A DNA stretch of 64,000 bases from JAIPDZ01 sp034522175 (GCA_034522175.1 JAXHLQ010000001.1:4712001-4776000); one strand, 5' to 3'; counted from the stretch's first letter, positions 1 through 11,830 are shown. Notes: generated by a model not told the origin, from the letters alone. Translations and numbers: made by a program.

Positions 1-387
1 AACCAGATCTCGAGACTCAAAACCCAATATCCGTTCACCGGCCCTGATTTACGGCCAGTTCTTCTTTGACAAATGGTTTTGAAATGAAATCGTCGGCGCC
101 CGCTTCCATTCCAATTACAATGTCACTCCACAGCTTCTTTGGCAGTTACCATGATCACGAACGTATAGCTGCCCCCTTCGGACTTGACGTACTCTTCTTG
201 CAGAGTTCCAGCCCATCCAGTCCGGCATGACCCAGTCTGTAATGACCATTCGGGTTCGTTCATGCTGCCATTTCTGCCATGCCTCAATTCCGTCTTTTGC
301 TGTCAGAGGTTTCGTGGCGAAGCTCTGAATCAGTTTCTCGATTTTTTTCCGGCTGACGAGTTCATCATCAACAACCAAAATCTTCAT
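1..387 (-). CDS. Response regulator, receiver domain, runs off left edge (frameshifted)
   Basis: Receiver domain of a two-component response regulator. It starts at 387 with MKILVVDDE (acidic pair and phosphate-binding start) and carries the phospho-acceptor Asp in the stretch VITDWVMPD. After an indel near 190 the other frame continues with FVIMVTAKE, GADDFISKPF (the conserved Lys) and, after a second indel near 50, RAGERILG. That linker is typical of receiver proteins that go on into a GGDEF or HD-GYP output domain, so the output half probably lies left of the window. It sits 43 bp downstream of the Hpt end of the hybrid kinase on the same strand, so it is a likely phosphorelay partner. The output domain itself is not visible. 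Confidence 0.75.
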
Positions 388-430
388 AAGAGGTTTTCTC
401 CTCTATCAGAACAAATCCTGGGCGAAAGAT

Positions 431-3400
431 CTAATATTCGCTTTCCGTTTTAAGCTTCTCGAGATGCTTTCTGCAACCTTCGATATCTTCTGATGTTGCA
501 TGTTTTTCAAGGTTCAGAGCTATCATAGACAGCTCTTTTGCCACCAAGTTAGCAGCCCCTCCTTTAATTGTATGCGCTTCTCTTCTGATCTCTTCAAAGT
601 CGTTTTTGGAAATCGCTTTCTGTAACGTCTCGATTTGATATCGGGCGTTTTCCAAAAATCCATTCAATACGTCAATCAGCAATTCCCTGTCCCTTCGAAT
701 TCTGTCAATGCCTTATCAAAATCCATGGGCTGAGGATGCGATACTTGCCCATTGGGTAGTAATCCGCTAGTTTTATCTTTTTTTATAGACGATGGATATT
801 TAGACACACCTTCCTGCAAGAGATATGTTGTGTTCTCGTGGGAAACATCCTCGATGGTTGTCCACTTCTTTACCATAGACAGTAGTGAGGCCTTTTTAAT
901 CGGTTTGGCCAAATAGTCATTCATTCCCACTTCGACACTTCTCCATGTAGTCTGTTACGGCATGGGCTGTCATTGCAACGATTGGGATATTGAGAAGTGA
1001 AACTCTCCGCCATGGTCACATCTCTTCAGCCTCGATGAGCCGGATCTTTTTTGTGGCTTCATACCCATCCATCAGAGGCATCTCAATGTCCATCAATATA
1101 AGATCGTACGTATTCTTTTCATATAGCTCTACCGCATCTAAACCATTTTGAGCCAGATCCACCTGAAAGCCTGCATTTTCCAAAAAGGCGATAGTCACCT
1201 TTTGCCCGATTGGATAGTCCTCGGCGAGGAGGATGCGGACATCTTTTTGAGCTATCTCGTTGTCCATTTCCTCTTTCGCTGTTTTTACCGTTGGTGGAAT
1301 AGCGCAATTTGTCTATTAAAGACCGACGGTGAACCAAAAGGTGCTCCCTTCTCCCTCTCTCGCTTTCACACCTATCTCTCCCCCATCAACTCTACTATCT
1401 GTTTAGCTATGGTGGTTCCGAGGCCTGTGCCTCCGTAGGTTCTCGTGGTGCTACTATCTTCCTGCGTAAAACTCTCGTAAAAGTACTCAACTTTCTTGTG
1501 ATATTCCAATGCCGGTATCGCTTACCGAAAACCGAATTGCTATTTTTTCCCCGATGACTCAATTTCACCTTTTACCTGTATGCTTCCTGTCTCTGTAAAT
1601 TTGACGGCATTTCCCACAAGGTTCGTAAAGCCTGTTCAGCTTGGCCGGATCACCGTTGAGAATGGATGGAATATTTGGGTCCAGCACATAGCCAATCTTC
1701 AATCCTTTATGTTGGGCCTGAAGTCTAAACATGCTCAGGGATTCCTCCATCAGTTCGCTGAGGTCGAATGGGATCTGCTCAAGATGTATCATCCCTGCTT
1801 CAATTTTTGAAAAATCAAGAATGTCGTTGATAATAGAAAGTAAAGAATTTGCCTCATTTTGAATAATGTTAACAAAATTCCTTTGTTCTTCTTTCAACGG
1901 GGTCTCAGAAATGAGTGGGCTCAATGCAATGATTCCATTTAAAGGAGTCCTGATTTCATGGCTCATGTTGGCCAAGAACTCACTCTTGGCACGATTGGCG
2001 CTCTCTGCAGCCAGTACCGCTTGGCGCATCTCTTCCGCCTTTTTCCGCTCGGTGATATCACGAACCACCCCACGAAATCCTCTTCGGCTCACCTGTTGCA
2101 TCACGAATCAAAGATGCCGACATCTCAACAAAGAGCGTTTTCCCTTTCTTGTGTCTCACTTCAAAACCTGAATACTCGCAAAGGAACACCCGTCTCATAG
2201 ACCTGTTTAAATGCCTTAAAGATTTGGGATGCCCCTTCAGGTGATGTGTATTTCCGATGATTCATTCCCATAAGTTCTTCACGGGAATATCCGAGTATTC
2301 GACACACGGAATCGTTAAAAAATCTTAAATTGCCGGCAAGATCCACTTCGAAATAACCCTCTTCAATACTTTCGAGAATGTTTCTGTATTTCTCTGCGGC
2401 TTCTTCAATCTTTTGAAATGAGGTAGCATTAACGATGCTTACAGCAATTCTGAGAGGCCACACCCATTAAAAGGTTCATGTCACTTTGAGTAAGCGTCCT
2501 TTTGGATGCCACATTATCTACTGCCAGAACGCCGAGGGAATCTGGACTCATGGACAATTGGCACACAGATGATGGAATGAACACCATTTTCTTCGCAGAG
2601 GATAGGCTTCTTTCCGATAGTTTGCTCTCTTCCTGTCTCAAATCGTTTACCGAAAACGGTTCCTGATCCTTAAAGGCCCTTACAAACATACCCTTGGATT
2701 CGGGATTATCCAAATGAAACTCAATCTCACCAGAGTAATTCCTCTTGTTTGGGAGCATACCCATACCCGGCCATGTGCATAAGTCTCTTTTTGTCATCGC
2801 TGGCCAGCATGATCATTCCACGATCGAAGTCCAAGTGTTTTTCCATTAAATTGACAATAGTTTGACACAAGGAATTCGTATTTCGTATACCAGATGAAGA
2901 GTGCCCAATTTCCTGAACCAACAAGGCATTGGCATACCGCATTTCCATTTCGTTCAACAGCGCGTTTGCGGCGTCACTTTGAGTTTCGATGGTCCTTGTA
3001 AGTTCTCCTCTTTCAAATTGCCACGAGAGAAGCGAAATACCCAAGCTAACGACTGAGATAAAGGAAAAAAATACAATCCACGAGAACGTCTCCAAAATGA
3101 AAAACGATATAAGGGAACAAATACCAGCGGTTATAAGAGATGACTGCTTGATCCTGTTTCCAAAGTAACGCTGGAGTCCTCTCCCACGAAACCACATAAT
3201 GGCAATAGCCGTCACCCTTATGAAAGCATTTTGGATGTTCCACTTTGGCAAACTTGTCAGTGAACAACTTCGCCATTGATTCGAATATGCCGATCCGATT
3301 CTCACACTGATAAGGTCTTTTCATCCACCCCCTGGTTCGGAGTGGAAACGATTTCTACTTTATTAGGTCCGAATCTTTCTGGCATTTACGACTGGCCCCC

Positions 3401-3763
3401 CGATCATGGTATACCGTAAAGTCTACCCATCAATTGATATACAGATGCCAAACTCATACATCCCCAGAGTATACTGTTTAAGCAGGTCCCAGTGCCTTCA
3501 GATAGAGACTGCATAACGCCCAGCGTCTCTCGAGATATTTGGATTTTGCCAGACCTTCTCACCAAAACCTCATGAAATCGATCAACCTGCTCCTTGATAT
3601 AACCAGTGTGCAGGATCACTACCAGCTCATATCTATTTACGTCCGCTTCTTCAAGCAGCGAATTAATATCAATTTCTGGATACACCTTCCTGACAAATTC
3701 GCAATAGATTCTCAGGTACTCGGCTATCATAAATCGGCGAATTTTTGTTTCAGGATGCTGCAA
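431..3763 (-). pseudogene. Hybrid sensor histidine kinase, broken into at least eight reading-frame pieces
   Basis: Read from 3763 down, the pieces form one large hybrid kinase of about 1100 residues. In order: an N-terminal cytosolic sensor region (3763-3404, then 3324 onward with KPYQCENRIG-like and HKGDGYCHYVVSWE segments), two membrane helices (about 3160-3020), a GAF-like domain (2797-2429), a PAS domain (2463-2161), HisKA with the phospho-acceptor motif MSHEIRTPLNG near 1965, HATPase with a G2 box YGGTGLGTTIAKQIVE near 1425, receiver domain(s) (1267-676, LILMDIEMP) and an Hpt domain (682-431, REAHTIKGGAANL). Conservation of every motif with many small indels and few nonsense substitutions looks more like sequence error than long decay, but true inactivation cannot be excluded. 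Confidence 0.8.
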
Positions 3764-4203
3764 GTACTTTTAAGAGTACTCTGGCATTTCCTTGGGACCG
3801 AATTTCCGTTGAGTGAGCTGAATTGTTCCTATTCAGCTTAGATGTTTGAAGATCGGCGCTGTAGTTCTTTTTAAGCGCCAATGCGAAGAAGCTAACGCTA
3901 TCATTCTTGACCATCTGAGCTTTCGCCTTTATAAATCAATACCTGTGATTAATTTTGAGGATGGATCAAGATGGTCTTCTCTTTCAACCGGACAGGGACA
4001 CCTTCAAGCAACATTGTTGAAAATTCCGCAGTACAGATATCTTTGATTCTCCTTATTCCGGTATTAATATTTTAAAATGAACGAAGTGTCAACTTAACAA
4101 CATAAAACCTGTCAAGCCCAGAGCTTGTATAGCTATACGTTGGTAAATCTTAAGGATAGGCGAGCTAACTAGCCCGATTTCAAGAGAGGAAATATCAATA
4201 GAA
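3764..4203. other. Intergenic region between divergent broken genes
   Basis: About 440 bp between the hybrid kinase (minus) and the B12-type radical SAM gene (plus). I find no convincing coding frame. It is AT-richer than its surroundings and contains the promoter-like pair described at 4064-4092; a second TTGACA on the minus strand lies at 4110-4115. Confidence 0.5.
4064..4092 (-). promoter_or_regulatory. Sigma70-type promoter candidate for the hybrid kinase
   Basis: On the minus strand TTGACA (4087-4092) is followed after exactly 17 bases by TATTAA (4064-4069). It points at the hybrid kinase start about 300 bp away and lies in an AT-rich region. The boxes are good; the long leader is the weak point. 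Confidence 0.45.
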
Positions 4204-5568
4204 ATGCCGAGATTGATTTTGATCAACCCTTCAAATACTCACAAAGGGTTCAGGAAATATACCTAATACTTCATGGCCACCACTCTAACCTTCCATATAT
4301 TGCAGCGGTCACTCCCGATTATTATCGTATCGAACTCATAGACGAGAGCATTGAACCATTTGAATACAGAAAGGCTGATCTTGTTGGTATTACATCTTAT
4401 ACTGCAACAGCCCAGAGAGCGTACCAAATTGCGGAGGTATACAGAAAACAAAAGACGCCTACAGTTATTGGAGGAATCCATGTATCGATGGTACCAGACG
4501 AAGCCTTACAGTTCTGTGACAGTGTCGTCGTGGGAGAAGCGGAAAGTCTGTTTGGCCCAGAATACTTGAAGACTTTGAAACTGGAAAGTTGAAACGCGCT
4601 ACTTTGGCTCACAGATTGATTTAGCGCAGTTAGTCATTTCCAGCGAGATATTTTGAAAAACGCTTATTACAGGTGGGGATCCATTCAGACTTCCCGTGGG
4701 TGTCCGATGGACTGGCCCGTTTTCTCAGTTCCGCTTTCAACGGAAAAGTGTTTCGTTAGAGAGGCCCCTCGATTCAGTCATTGAGGAATTAAAACAAATC
4801 CCTCAAAAACGTATAATGCTGGTTGATGACAATATTATAGGTTATGGAAAAGGGATTTAGAATGGGGCTAGGTCTTTCTTTACAGAATTGCAGATGAAAA
4901 GATCAGGAAAGTATTTTTTGCACAGTCGTCTCTTAACATTCAGAGAAGAGACACAGAACTGATTCGTGTCGCATCAGTTGCGGGCCTAAAGGTGGTATTC
5001 ATTGGGTATTGAGTCTATCAATGCGGAAACACTCGATCTATAGAAAGGAAATAAACTTGAAGCACCAGCGGCAAAAAAAGACTGCTGAGGTTATAAAGAA
5101 CATCCGTAAAGGGGGTATCGCCGTTTATGGCGCTTTTGTTATAGGAGTGACAACGATTGGAAAGTCTGTATTTGACGAAACCCTTCAGTTCGTGAGAGAT
5201 GCCCGTATTGATGTTTTGCAGGTAACTAAACTGACACCATTACCGGGAACCAGATTATGGAGGGAAATGCAAATCAAAGATAGAATCATAGATAAAGATT
5301 TCCCCAAAGCATGGGATCTATACCGATTTACCAAAATGGTTTATGAACCAGCTAAAATGTCCATTGAAGACGTTTACAAAGGATTTACTTATCTGCGGTA
5401 AAGTATTACGGTTTATGGGAGACGATAAAGCGGACCATAAGGACTCTAATCGATACAAAAAGCCTTATCGCAACCATAATAGCATACCTCTTCAATTCTT
5501 CCTACCGGAAAGCATTCATAAGATCGGATCACTACCGAAAATACAAGGCACTGCACTTTGGACGATGA
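4204..5568 (+). pseudogene. B12-binding-domain radical SAM protein (multiple indels)
   Basis: Cobalamin-binding radical SAM enzyme of about 455 residues. ATG at 4204 gives MPRLILINPSNTH, the usual start of this class. A Rossmann-like B12 region follows (VTPDYYRIELIDE, ADLVGITSYT, TVIGGIHVSMVPDEAL, VVVGEAE), then the radical SAM part near 4690-4730 and the TIM-barrel strands MLVDDN, FIGIES and LTPLPGTRLW. The cluster motif should read CPMDCPFCS but reads CPMDWPVFS because an extra base and a missing base nearly compensate. At least six frame changes are needed to read through. Substrate unknown; relatives modify hopanoids, lipids or bacteriochlorophyll. Gene ends at TGA 5566-5568, facing the PilZ gene. 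Confidence 0.7.
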
Positions 5569-5639
5569 GTTTGGCATGAAGAATCGTCAGGATCCTATAA
5601 TGATCGAGTTTAAGACTCCCTCTACGGCCGAGAAAAAGC

Positions 5640-7620
5640 CTATTTCCTGTTGAAATTAAACCAATCATTTATATATTCAAGGTACATATTTCCATACTGA
5701 ACATCCAGTATCCACAAACAGTAATGCTTTTCATAAGGAATCCCTTGTGAATCCGAGTAATCGTGTGGATATATGAGAACGGGGACCTCGTCCGTGGCAT
5801 AGGTTGACTTCAACTCCTCAATAGCAGTTGAAAGAATATCCCAGGAGAGAATTCCCGTATCCTTTCTATCACAATGACCTTGATGCTATTTGTCAGTTCG
5901 GAAAGGTTGAGTCCCAAGTCCGATTGATCCAAAACCAACACACACACAACCTGTTCTCATAACATAAGAATAGACGTGCAGTTTTCTGATTAAGTTGTAT
6001 CGTTCATAAACTGATGCCAGTTTCTGAGCTCCTGTTTCCATGGTTTTGAGACCCAGCATGTCCAGTCAGTAGACCACCAGACTGGTGGCCTGTAGAACTG
6101 ATTCAACTCCCAGATATCACGATCGGAACACTCCGTAATGTCCAACCATATGGACAATGAATCGCCTGGCACCGGATACTCGACGGATAGTAGGTGAATA
6201 GGTCCAGGGAGCAGCCCGAAGGATTCTTCAAGTTCACGGGCAAAACCGCCGAAAAGTCCATCCGGAAACTTCTTTTGAGGACGATAGACACAAGGCATAG
6301 TCCATGTGGGCCGCAGGCAGACGGTGCATATCGTTAAGATATAACATGAGATCTTTCAGAACTTTCAGGCCCGCGCCTACTGCCACCAAATTTTCGTGCA
6401 GCATGGTGGTGGATCATCCACGCCCTCTCGTATACCCGCACGATGGAGATGTGCCCATGGATCTTCCCATTACGCTGATACAGTAATATGTTTTGCGATT
6501 TCCGGGCTTTCCAGGTAGAGTTTCTTAAAGGTTTTCCTGAATTCGTCCCGGTGAGATTGAATGAGTTTATATTTTACGGGTAGATGAATCCAGACTCAAA
6601 AAGGAATTCCAGACAGTTCATCTAAATCGAGCATTTGGGAAACATGGGCATGGGATCCAATGCATTATAGAGTATATGACTTAAGCGGCTGTAGCGAGTT
6701 CACATCCATGTCCAGGATCGTGATGCCACACCTGACATTACCATCTTCTTCTTTAGACGGTAAATAACCTGTGCTGAACATTGTAGCTGCAGTTCACCGA
6801 AAGAACTCAATTGTCAATGAAGGGAGGATCATGCCCTGGAGGAGCAGACTTTCGTGCGGCGATTCGTGAACGGGAAAATCAAGAGGTCGACGATATCAGA
6901 TGCGAGCCATCTCTATCTGCTTCTTAGCAGCGGGTGAAAGAAAGAAAGCACCGGGCGTCAAGAGAAGTTGGCGGGGGTTTCGAAGTTGCCTTTTCCTGTA
7001 GCGACTGAATTCCTCATTGACAGGTTCGAGGACGACTTCCATATGTCGATTCGGCTTCTCTTCACGAATGAAACGACAAGTCGCGGATAGAACAATTCAT
7101 TTTGATAGCGAACTTCAATCGTTACTGGTGCCTCAAGGTTAAACCACTTGCGTGGCACTCAACGCCTCGGAATTCATTCTGACCCGATAGCCCATTGGAC
7201 TGAAATCCATTAGTTGCCCTTTAGCAACGATTCCACTCTGCACCAACTCCACCGACACTTTATGCCCGGTAAACCTCTTTGCCTGTCGTTTACCGACCAG
7301 GAAACCCTGTGTTGTCATCCTGAAAAGAAAACCATTGCTCAGTCAAGCTCTACGGATATCCAGGGATAACGATCATAGATTGACCATCTTCGATGATTAG
7401 GTGTAATAATTCGTATTCTGAGAAGTTAAGTTCTAATGGGGTTTCCTCAGACCATCGGCAGTCCAAAACCTTGCCAAGAAAAGGACAAGGGGTATGCTTT
7501 CGTGAAATATTGGTAAAATACCTGCGATTTCGCAAGTGAACAAAAAAACAGCTTTTAGTGAAATGGAGGTGGTTAATTCGGTTAATCAGAACAGAAATAC
7601 TTAAGGTTTCTGCCTCGTCC
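5640..7620 (-). pseudogene. PilZ-domain protein with a C-terminal acetyltransferase-like half (multiple indels)
   Basis: Large minus-strand gene broken by indels. Pieces in order of translation: 7600-7350 (INRINHLHF to EDGQSMIVIP), 7318-7145 (GKRQAKRFTGHKVSVELVQ, DFSPMGYRVRM), 7160-6960 (LEAPVTIEVRYQNE, RLVVSFVKR), further fragments around 6600-6300, then RLPAAHMDYALCVYRP near 6310, DIWELNQFYR near 6110 and a C-terminal piece to TAG at 5640 (VPVLIYPHDYSDSQ, LWILDVQYGNMYLEY). The N-terminal half resembles PilZ-type c-di-GMP receptors and the C-terminal half resembles acyl-transferase-like regions seen in related deltaproteobacterial proteins. The start is uncertain; no clear ATG with a ribosome binding site was found. 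Confidence 0.55.
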
Positions 7621-7892
7621 AAGGCTTCAACCAAATCCTTGTGCCGAAAAAGCCAAGGAGGAAACCATAGGTCCTCTTTCTTTCACTGACATCGTTAACC
7701 TTTTTATCTTGAGGATTCATATCACCATCACAAGACGTAACAGATTCGATGAAATCGCACGCACATAGGCCGTTCAATTTACTGTTACGACTATATACAT
7801 GAACTATCTCCTGGTGGCAAAAGAAATGTGACCAGCGTCCACTTATGGTGTAATCGAACCTGGTTGTAAGCCGAGTACGGAGCAGGATACAC

Positions 7893-8895
7893 ATGGAAAT
7901 GGACAACTTGTTGAATAATGCAGAATTTGATGAAATCGCCTTAAATGAAATTGACCCTGCCCCTGGACCATGTTGCATGAGCTTTGGCTTTGATCTTAGA
8001 CCGCTGATCCAATCCATAGACGAGATCGGCCTTATCGATGCACCGCTCATGCTTCGTGATCGGGGACAAAAGGACGAACTCAGCGTCATCACGGGCTACA
8101 AACGAATTCTGGCCCTGCGGGAACTGAGAGCAGAACACGTGACATGCCGCATCCTCTCAGGATCAACAATATCGCCTTTGCGATTGTCTCCGTATTAATC
8201 TCTATGACAATATCACCTGTAAGGTCCTTAAACCCAGTGGAAAAGGGGATGGTGCTCAATCGGTTGGATCCATTGGTTCCTCAGGATGAGATCCGACGTT
8301 GCTATATGCCGTTGCTGGGGCTCCCGAGCTCACCAGGAGACGCACCGTCTCTACCTGAGCGTTGATCAGAGAACTCGATGACGAAACAAAGCATGTCATC
8401 GCGCAGGAACGACTTGGGATCCAATGCTTGAATCGCCTTATGGATCTGAATTCGGATGGGCGAACAGCCATTTCCTATTTGTTTATAAAAATAAAGTTTA
8501 ACATTAATCAGCAATTGCAATGTATTGAGATACTAGACTGATTTATCTCATATTGAACATCGCTCGGTTACCCAAATCCTCATGGACGACGCCTTCATGG
8601 AAATCCTCTTCGGATGATCGCGCCAACACCCCCAAAAGGCCAGGGCCATACTCCGCCTTTTGAGGGGAAGACGTCTGCCGTCGGTGGCGCAGGCGGATCG
8701 CGCATTTAAGCGTCAGGTGGCCGGTCTCTCCCTCCCAAAAGGGGTTCAGATTGCATCGCCGCCGTATTTTGAAGGATCTCATTTCAAACTGAGATCCTGT
8801 TTAAGGACAGGCGCCGAACTTGCCAGAACCATCAATAAATTGAACACCATTCAAGGCCTTAAGCGCCATGCGTATTCCATGGAAAAAACGCCTGA
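7893..8895 (+). pseudogene. ParB N-terminal-domain protein (multiple indels)
   Basis: The first 90 residues are intact: a ParB/Srx-like nuclease or CTP-binding fold (FDLRPLIQSIDEIGLIDAP, VITGYKRILALREL). The frame then breaks several times but recognisable family segments continue: RINLYDNIT, NPVEKGMVLNRLDPLVP, ELDDETKHVIAQERLG, INQQLQCIEILD, then RRLPSVAQADRAFKRQV and LSLPKGVQIASPPYFEG up to about 8895. Reconstructed length is about 330 residues. It is not a chromosome-partitioning ParB, since there is no parA partner or parS-like cluster in view. It overlaps the start of the SPL-type radical SAM gene, which suggests translational coupling and a shared, unknown job. Confidence 0.6.
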
Positions 8896-9999
8896 CATGC
8901 CCGATCGACCATCGCAGGCGTTCATTGAAGAGGAAGTCGCCTCGGAGCCGTATGTTCAGGAAGTCCTTGGCGACTTCCTCGCAATGTGCCATCACCCAGG
9001 CTCACCACAAAGCTGAGGAGGAGGAGGCCGGGTCTGATCCGGGAAAGGACATCCTGCACCTGATGCACTACAAGGGGGAGTTTTTAAAACCGTGTCCCGG
9101 AACCCGGGAATACATCTGCTGTGGATATCAGATCCTGAATATTGGCACCAACTGCCCCTTAGATTGCAGTTACTGCATCCTCCAATCCTACTTCAATGAA
9201 CCCAACCTGAGGTTTTTGCCAACATCCGGAACGAACTGGACCGTGTGCTCGATGTCATCGATGCCGACACGAACCGTATCTTTAAGGTCGGCACCGGTGA
9301 ATTCACCGACAGCCTTGCGCTGGATCCCGTCATGTGCTGGAGCGATTTTCTGCTTCCGCCATTTTCACGGCGCAAAAACGTTATCCTGGAGCTGAAAACT
9401 AAAACAGACGCCGTCGAGCGGTTGATGGCATCCCCATACAGGGATCGGATTGTCGTCTCCTGGTCCTCTCAACAGCCCGGCCGTCGCGGCAAGGGAAGAG
9501 AATGGGGAAGCATCAGCATCCAAAAACGGCTTCAAACAGCCCGGCGGCTTCAGGCTGAGGGGATTTGTCCTCGGTTTCGTTTCGATCCCTCCGTCCTCAT
9601 CGCGGATGGAAGACCGAATATCCGAAGACCATCGAAGCTCACTGGACGACGATCCTAGATCCGAACAGGAATCATCTGGATCGGCCTTGGATCCCTTCGG
9701 TTTACGCCCCAGCTCAAACAGATCATTCGAAAACGCCACCCCAGACAGACATCCTGAACGGCGAGTTCATTCCGGGGTCTCGATGGCAAATTGCGATATT
9801 TCAGGCCGATACGGACGGAACTCTACCAGTTCATCAGGGAATGTCTTCGAAGACTGGTATCCAAAACTCGGCCTGTACCTGTGCATGGAATCAGATGACG
9901 TGTGGCAGGACAGCATAGGGTGGTCACCACAAACATCACCAGGATTACGTGAAATACTTGGACAGCCGCGTCATCGATGTTTTTCGGGTAGAAATCTGA
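8879..9999 (+). pseudogene. SPL-family radical SAM protein (spore photoproduct lyase-like; multiple indels)
   Basis: From ATG 8879 (MEKTPDMPDRPSQAF) the pieces follow the spore photoproduct lyase family: YKGEFLKPCPGTREYICCGY, the radical SAM cluster motif CPLDCSYC near 9155-9178, VGTGEFTDSLALDP near 9290, ELKTKTDAVERL near 9395, VVSWS, LNGEFIPG, YLCMESDDVW near 9880, and a C-terminus YLDSRVIDVFR ending with TGA 9997-9999. At least six indels interrupt it. Family members repair or act on pyrimidine dimers in spore formers; in non-sporulating Desulfobacterota the substrate is not established. It is flanked by the ParB-like gene (overlapping) and a NifU-like scaffold 100 bp downstream. Confidence 0.7.
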
Positions 10000-10098
10000 G
10001 GGAGGATGTGATATTCATTTCCCAGCCTGTCAATGCCCGAGCTGAAAAGGCGGTAGGATATTCGGCGCCAGGGCAAATCCAACAAAGGAGAGATTTAT

Positions 10099-10325
10099 AT
10101 GGGTATCAAAGAAAAGGTCGAGAGTGCGCTACGAAGGTGAGGCCGTCGCTGCAGGCGGATGGTGGAGATGTGGAACTGGTGGACGTAGGGGATGACGGCC
10201 GGGTCAAGGTCAGGCTCACCGGCGCCTGTGGGGGATGTCCCATGTCCCAGATGACACTCAAGATGGGGATTGAAAAAATTCTCAAGCAGAATGTTCCGGA
10301 AGTGACAAGTGTGGAGTCCGCTTAG
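10099..10325 (+). CDS. NifU C-terminal-domain Fe-S scaffold protein (one indel)
   Basis: Small Fe-S cluster scaffold of 75 residues. AAAGGAG at 10084-10090 lies eight bases before ATG 10099 (MGIKEKVESAL). One missing base near 10133 shifts the frame; after it come RPSLQADGGDVELVDV and the diagnostic CGGCPMSQMTLKMGIE with the CxxC pair that holds the transient cluster. Stop at 10323-10325. Length matches stand-alone NifU-type proteins once the base is restored. It follows an SPL-type radical SAM gene, which needs a 4Fe-4S cluster, so a supply role is plausible but not shown. Confidence 0.8.
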
Positions 10326-10423
10326 ATAATGTCGATTTATTATTTATTATATAATACCGGATTATTAAATAACTGTTCACCGAATCCTTAGTCAGTTTTA
10401 TCAGCCGATCATGGCTATAGCTT

Positions 10424-11700
10424 TCACAAAAGATTTCCCAGGGAGTTTCTGCGTTTGTTGCAAACGGCATCAAAACCATCGCTCAATGCGGCCTTGGCGA
10501 TGATATGCCTCAAAATCTGAAAAGGCGAAACTGTTGCGACCGTTGTTAACCTTGTGCCGGCGATCAGGGATGTTTTCGAGCCGCGAGCCATAGATCCAGT
10601 GATGGTTGTAGCCATCATGGAAAAATTGATGTGATTGTTTACAGCATATGGATTGTGGGTCTGGCTTTTGCTGCTTCCAATGTCCTGCTTGATCTCCTTG
10701 AAGCCTGACTCGATTTTCCATTCGGCGCCACAAGACTGATAATTTGCTCAACCGATAGATCCAAGTCCGTAGAATAAGATGGTGATCCACTGTGTTTTTC
10801 GAAAAACCGATACAACACGTACAGGCAGTTAAGGTTTTTGATATGGATGATTTTTGAGAACGCGTCAGCTTGCGGTGTTTGCCATAAGAAACACGCGATA
10901 GGTTGAAGACTCAGTTATTACCGCTGCCATTTCAGGCGCATGATCCCAATCTGTCGCCATACTTCTTCGCTGCTGGTTTTCGAAGAGCTCTCCGGCATGG
11001 AGAGAGTATGATCGGAACGTAATCTTGAAAGCAACCAGAAGTTTCCGAGTTCTTCGCGCAGGGGTTTGAAAGTGCCTATTCTGAACCAGCCGCCTCCACA
11101 ACTGACCGTCACGCCAACGCCAGGGAAGTGATGAGCTACCTGAATCACCATCTCGACAGCTTGTTGGAGTTTGGTTTGGAAAGGAGTGACCTTGCCGGGA
11201 ACCCTCATATTGTTCAATTTGGCATCTATGGCCTTTTCTGGCAAATAGAATCGATGGGCAAGCGGGAGACAAGCCCATCGCCCCTTTAATGCGCTTTAAG
11301 AGTCCAATGAGAACCAATATTCGTGCCCAGGGTATTTGGATTGGTTGGCTTCGGCCGCATGGTCGAAGATGTGAACACTTACTGACCTGTCTTGGGGTTG
11401 ATGAAATCATTTAGACCGCAATCAACAGGCGCCCATCGGAAGGGGATTTGGGAATGATGCGCCACAAGGTGGGCCATAGCTTATCCCATGGAATTTCGTT
11501 GGAAGCCATGAAGGCGAAGCGACGTTCGCTAAGGTTGAGACCGAACAGTGTATGGATGCAACGCAAAATGTTTGAAGAGATGGACGTGGTGAATGGGATA
11601 ATGAATGCCAGGATGGTATAAGAGAACCAAAGTCCGCGCTCCCTACCGAGGTTAGTGGAGGAAAATCACTCCTGCAGAGGCTTCAGGATATTGTTTAGTA
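10424..11700 (-). mobile_element. Remnant of a DDE transposase gene (IS4-like), multiple indels
   Basis: Read on the minus strand, frame pieces line up as one transposase: FAFMASNEIPWDKLWPTLWR near 11530, RLLIAV-DDFINPKTGQ near 11420, FYLPEKAIDAKLNN near 11240, HHFPGVGVTVSCDGWFG near 11130, FKPLREELGNFWLLSRLRS near 11050, ESGFKEIKQDIGSSKSQT near 10690 and GYNHHWIYGSRLE near 10600. The DDE-type pattern (Asp in the middle region, EIKQDIG with the third acidic residue) supports an IS4-like family, but exact assignment needs a database search. No intact frame exceeds about 180 residues, and I could not define terminal inverted repeats, so it looks inactive. Confidence 0.6.
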
Positions 11701-11813
11701 CAAAACATGCCACCGTACTCCTTTCCGACGCGGATATCAAACGGTTATATGTCGAATCCTATCATGGAAAGTAACGGGATCAAGCAAAAAAGTAACCTAA
11801 GTTATTGAAATAA

Positions 11814-11830
11814 TTGGCACAATTAATGCA
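11814..11830 (+). promoter_or_regulatory. Sigma54 (RpoN)-type promoter candidate upstream of hbd
   Basis: The sequence TTGGCACAATTAATGCA has the GG-N10-GC spacing of RpoN promoters (GG at 11816-11817, GC at 11828-11829) with a perfect TTGGCAC left half. It lies about 145 bp before the hbd start in AT-rich DNA with no competing gene. Confidence 0.5.

Noticed and set aside
7893..8200. Chromosome-partition ParB
   Set aside because: No parA neighbour, no parS-like sites and a different C-terminus; kept only as a ParB-domain protein.
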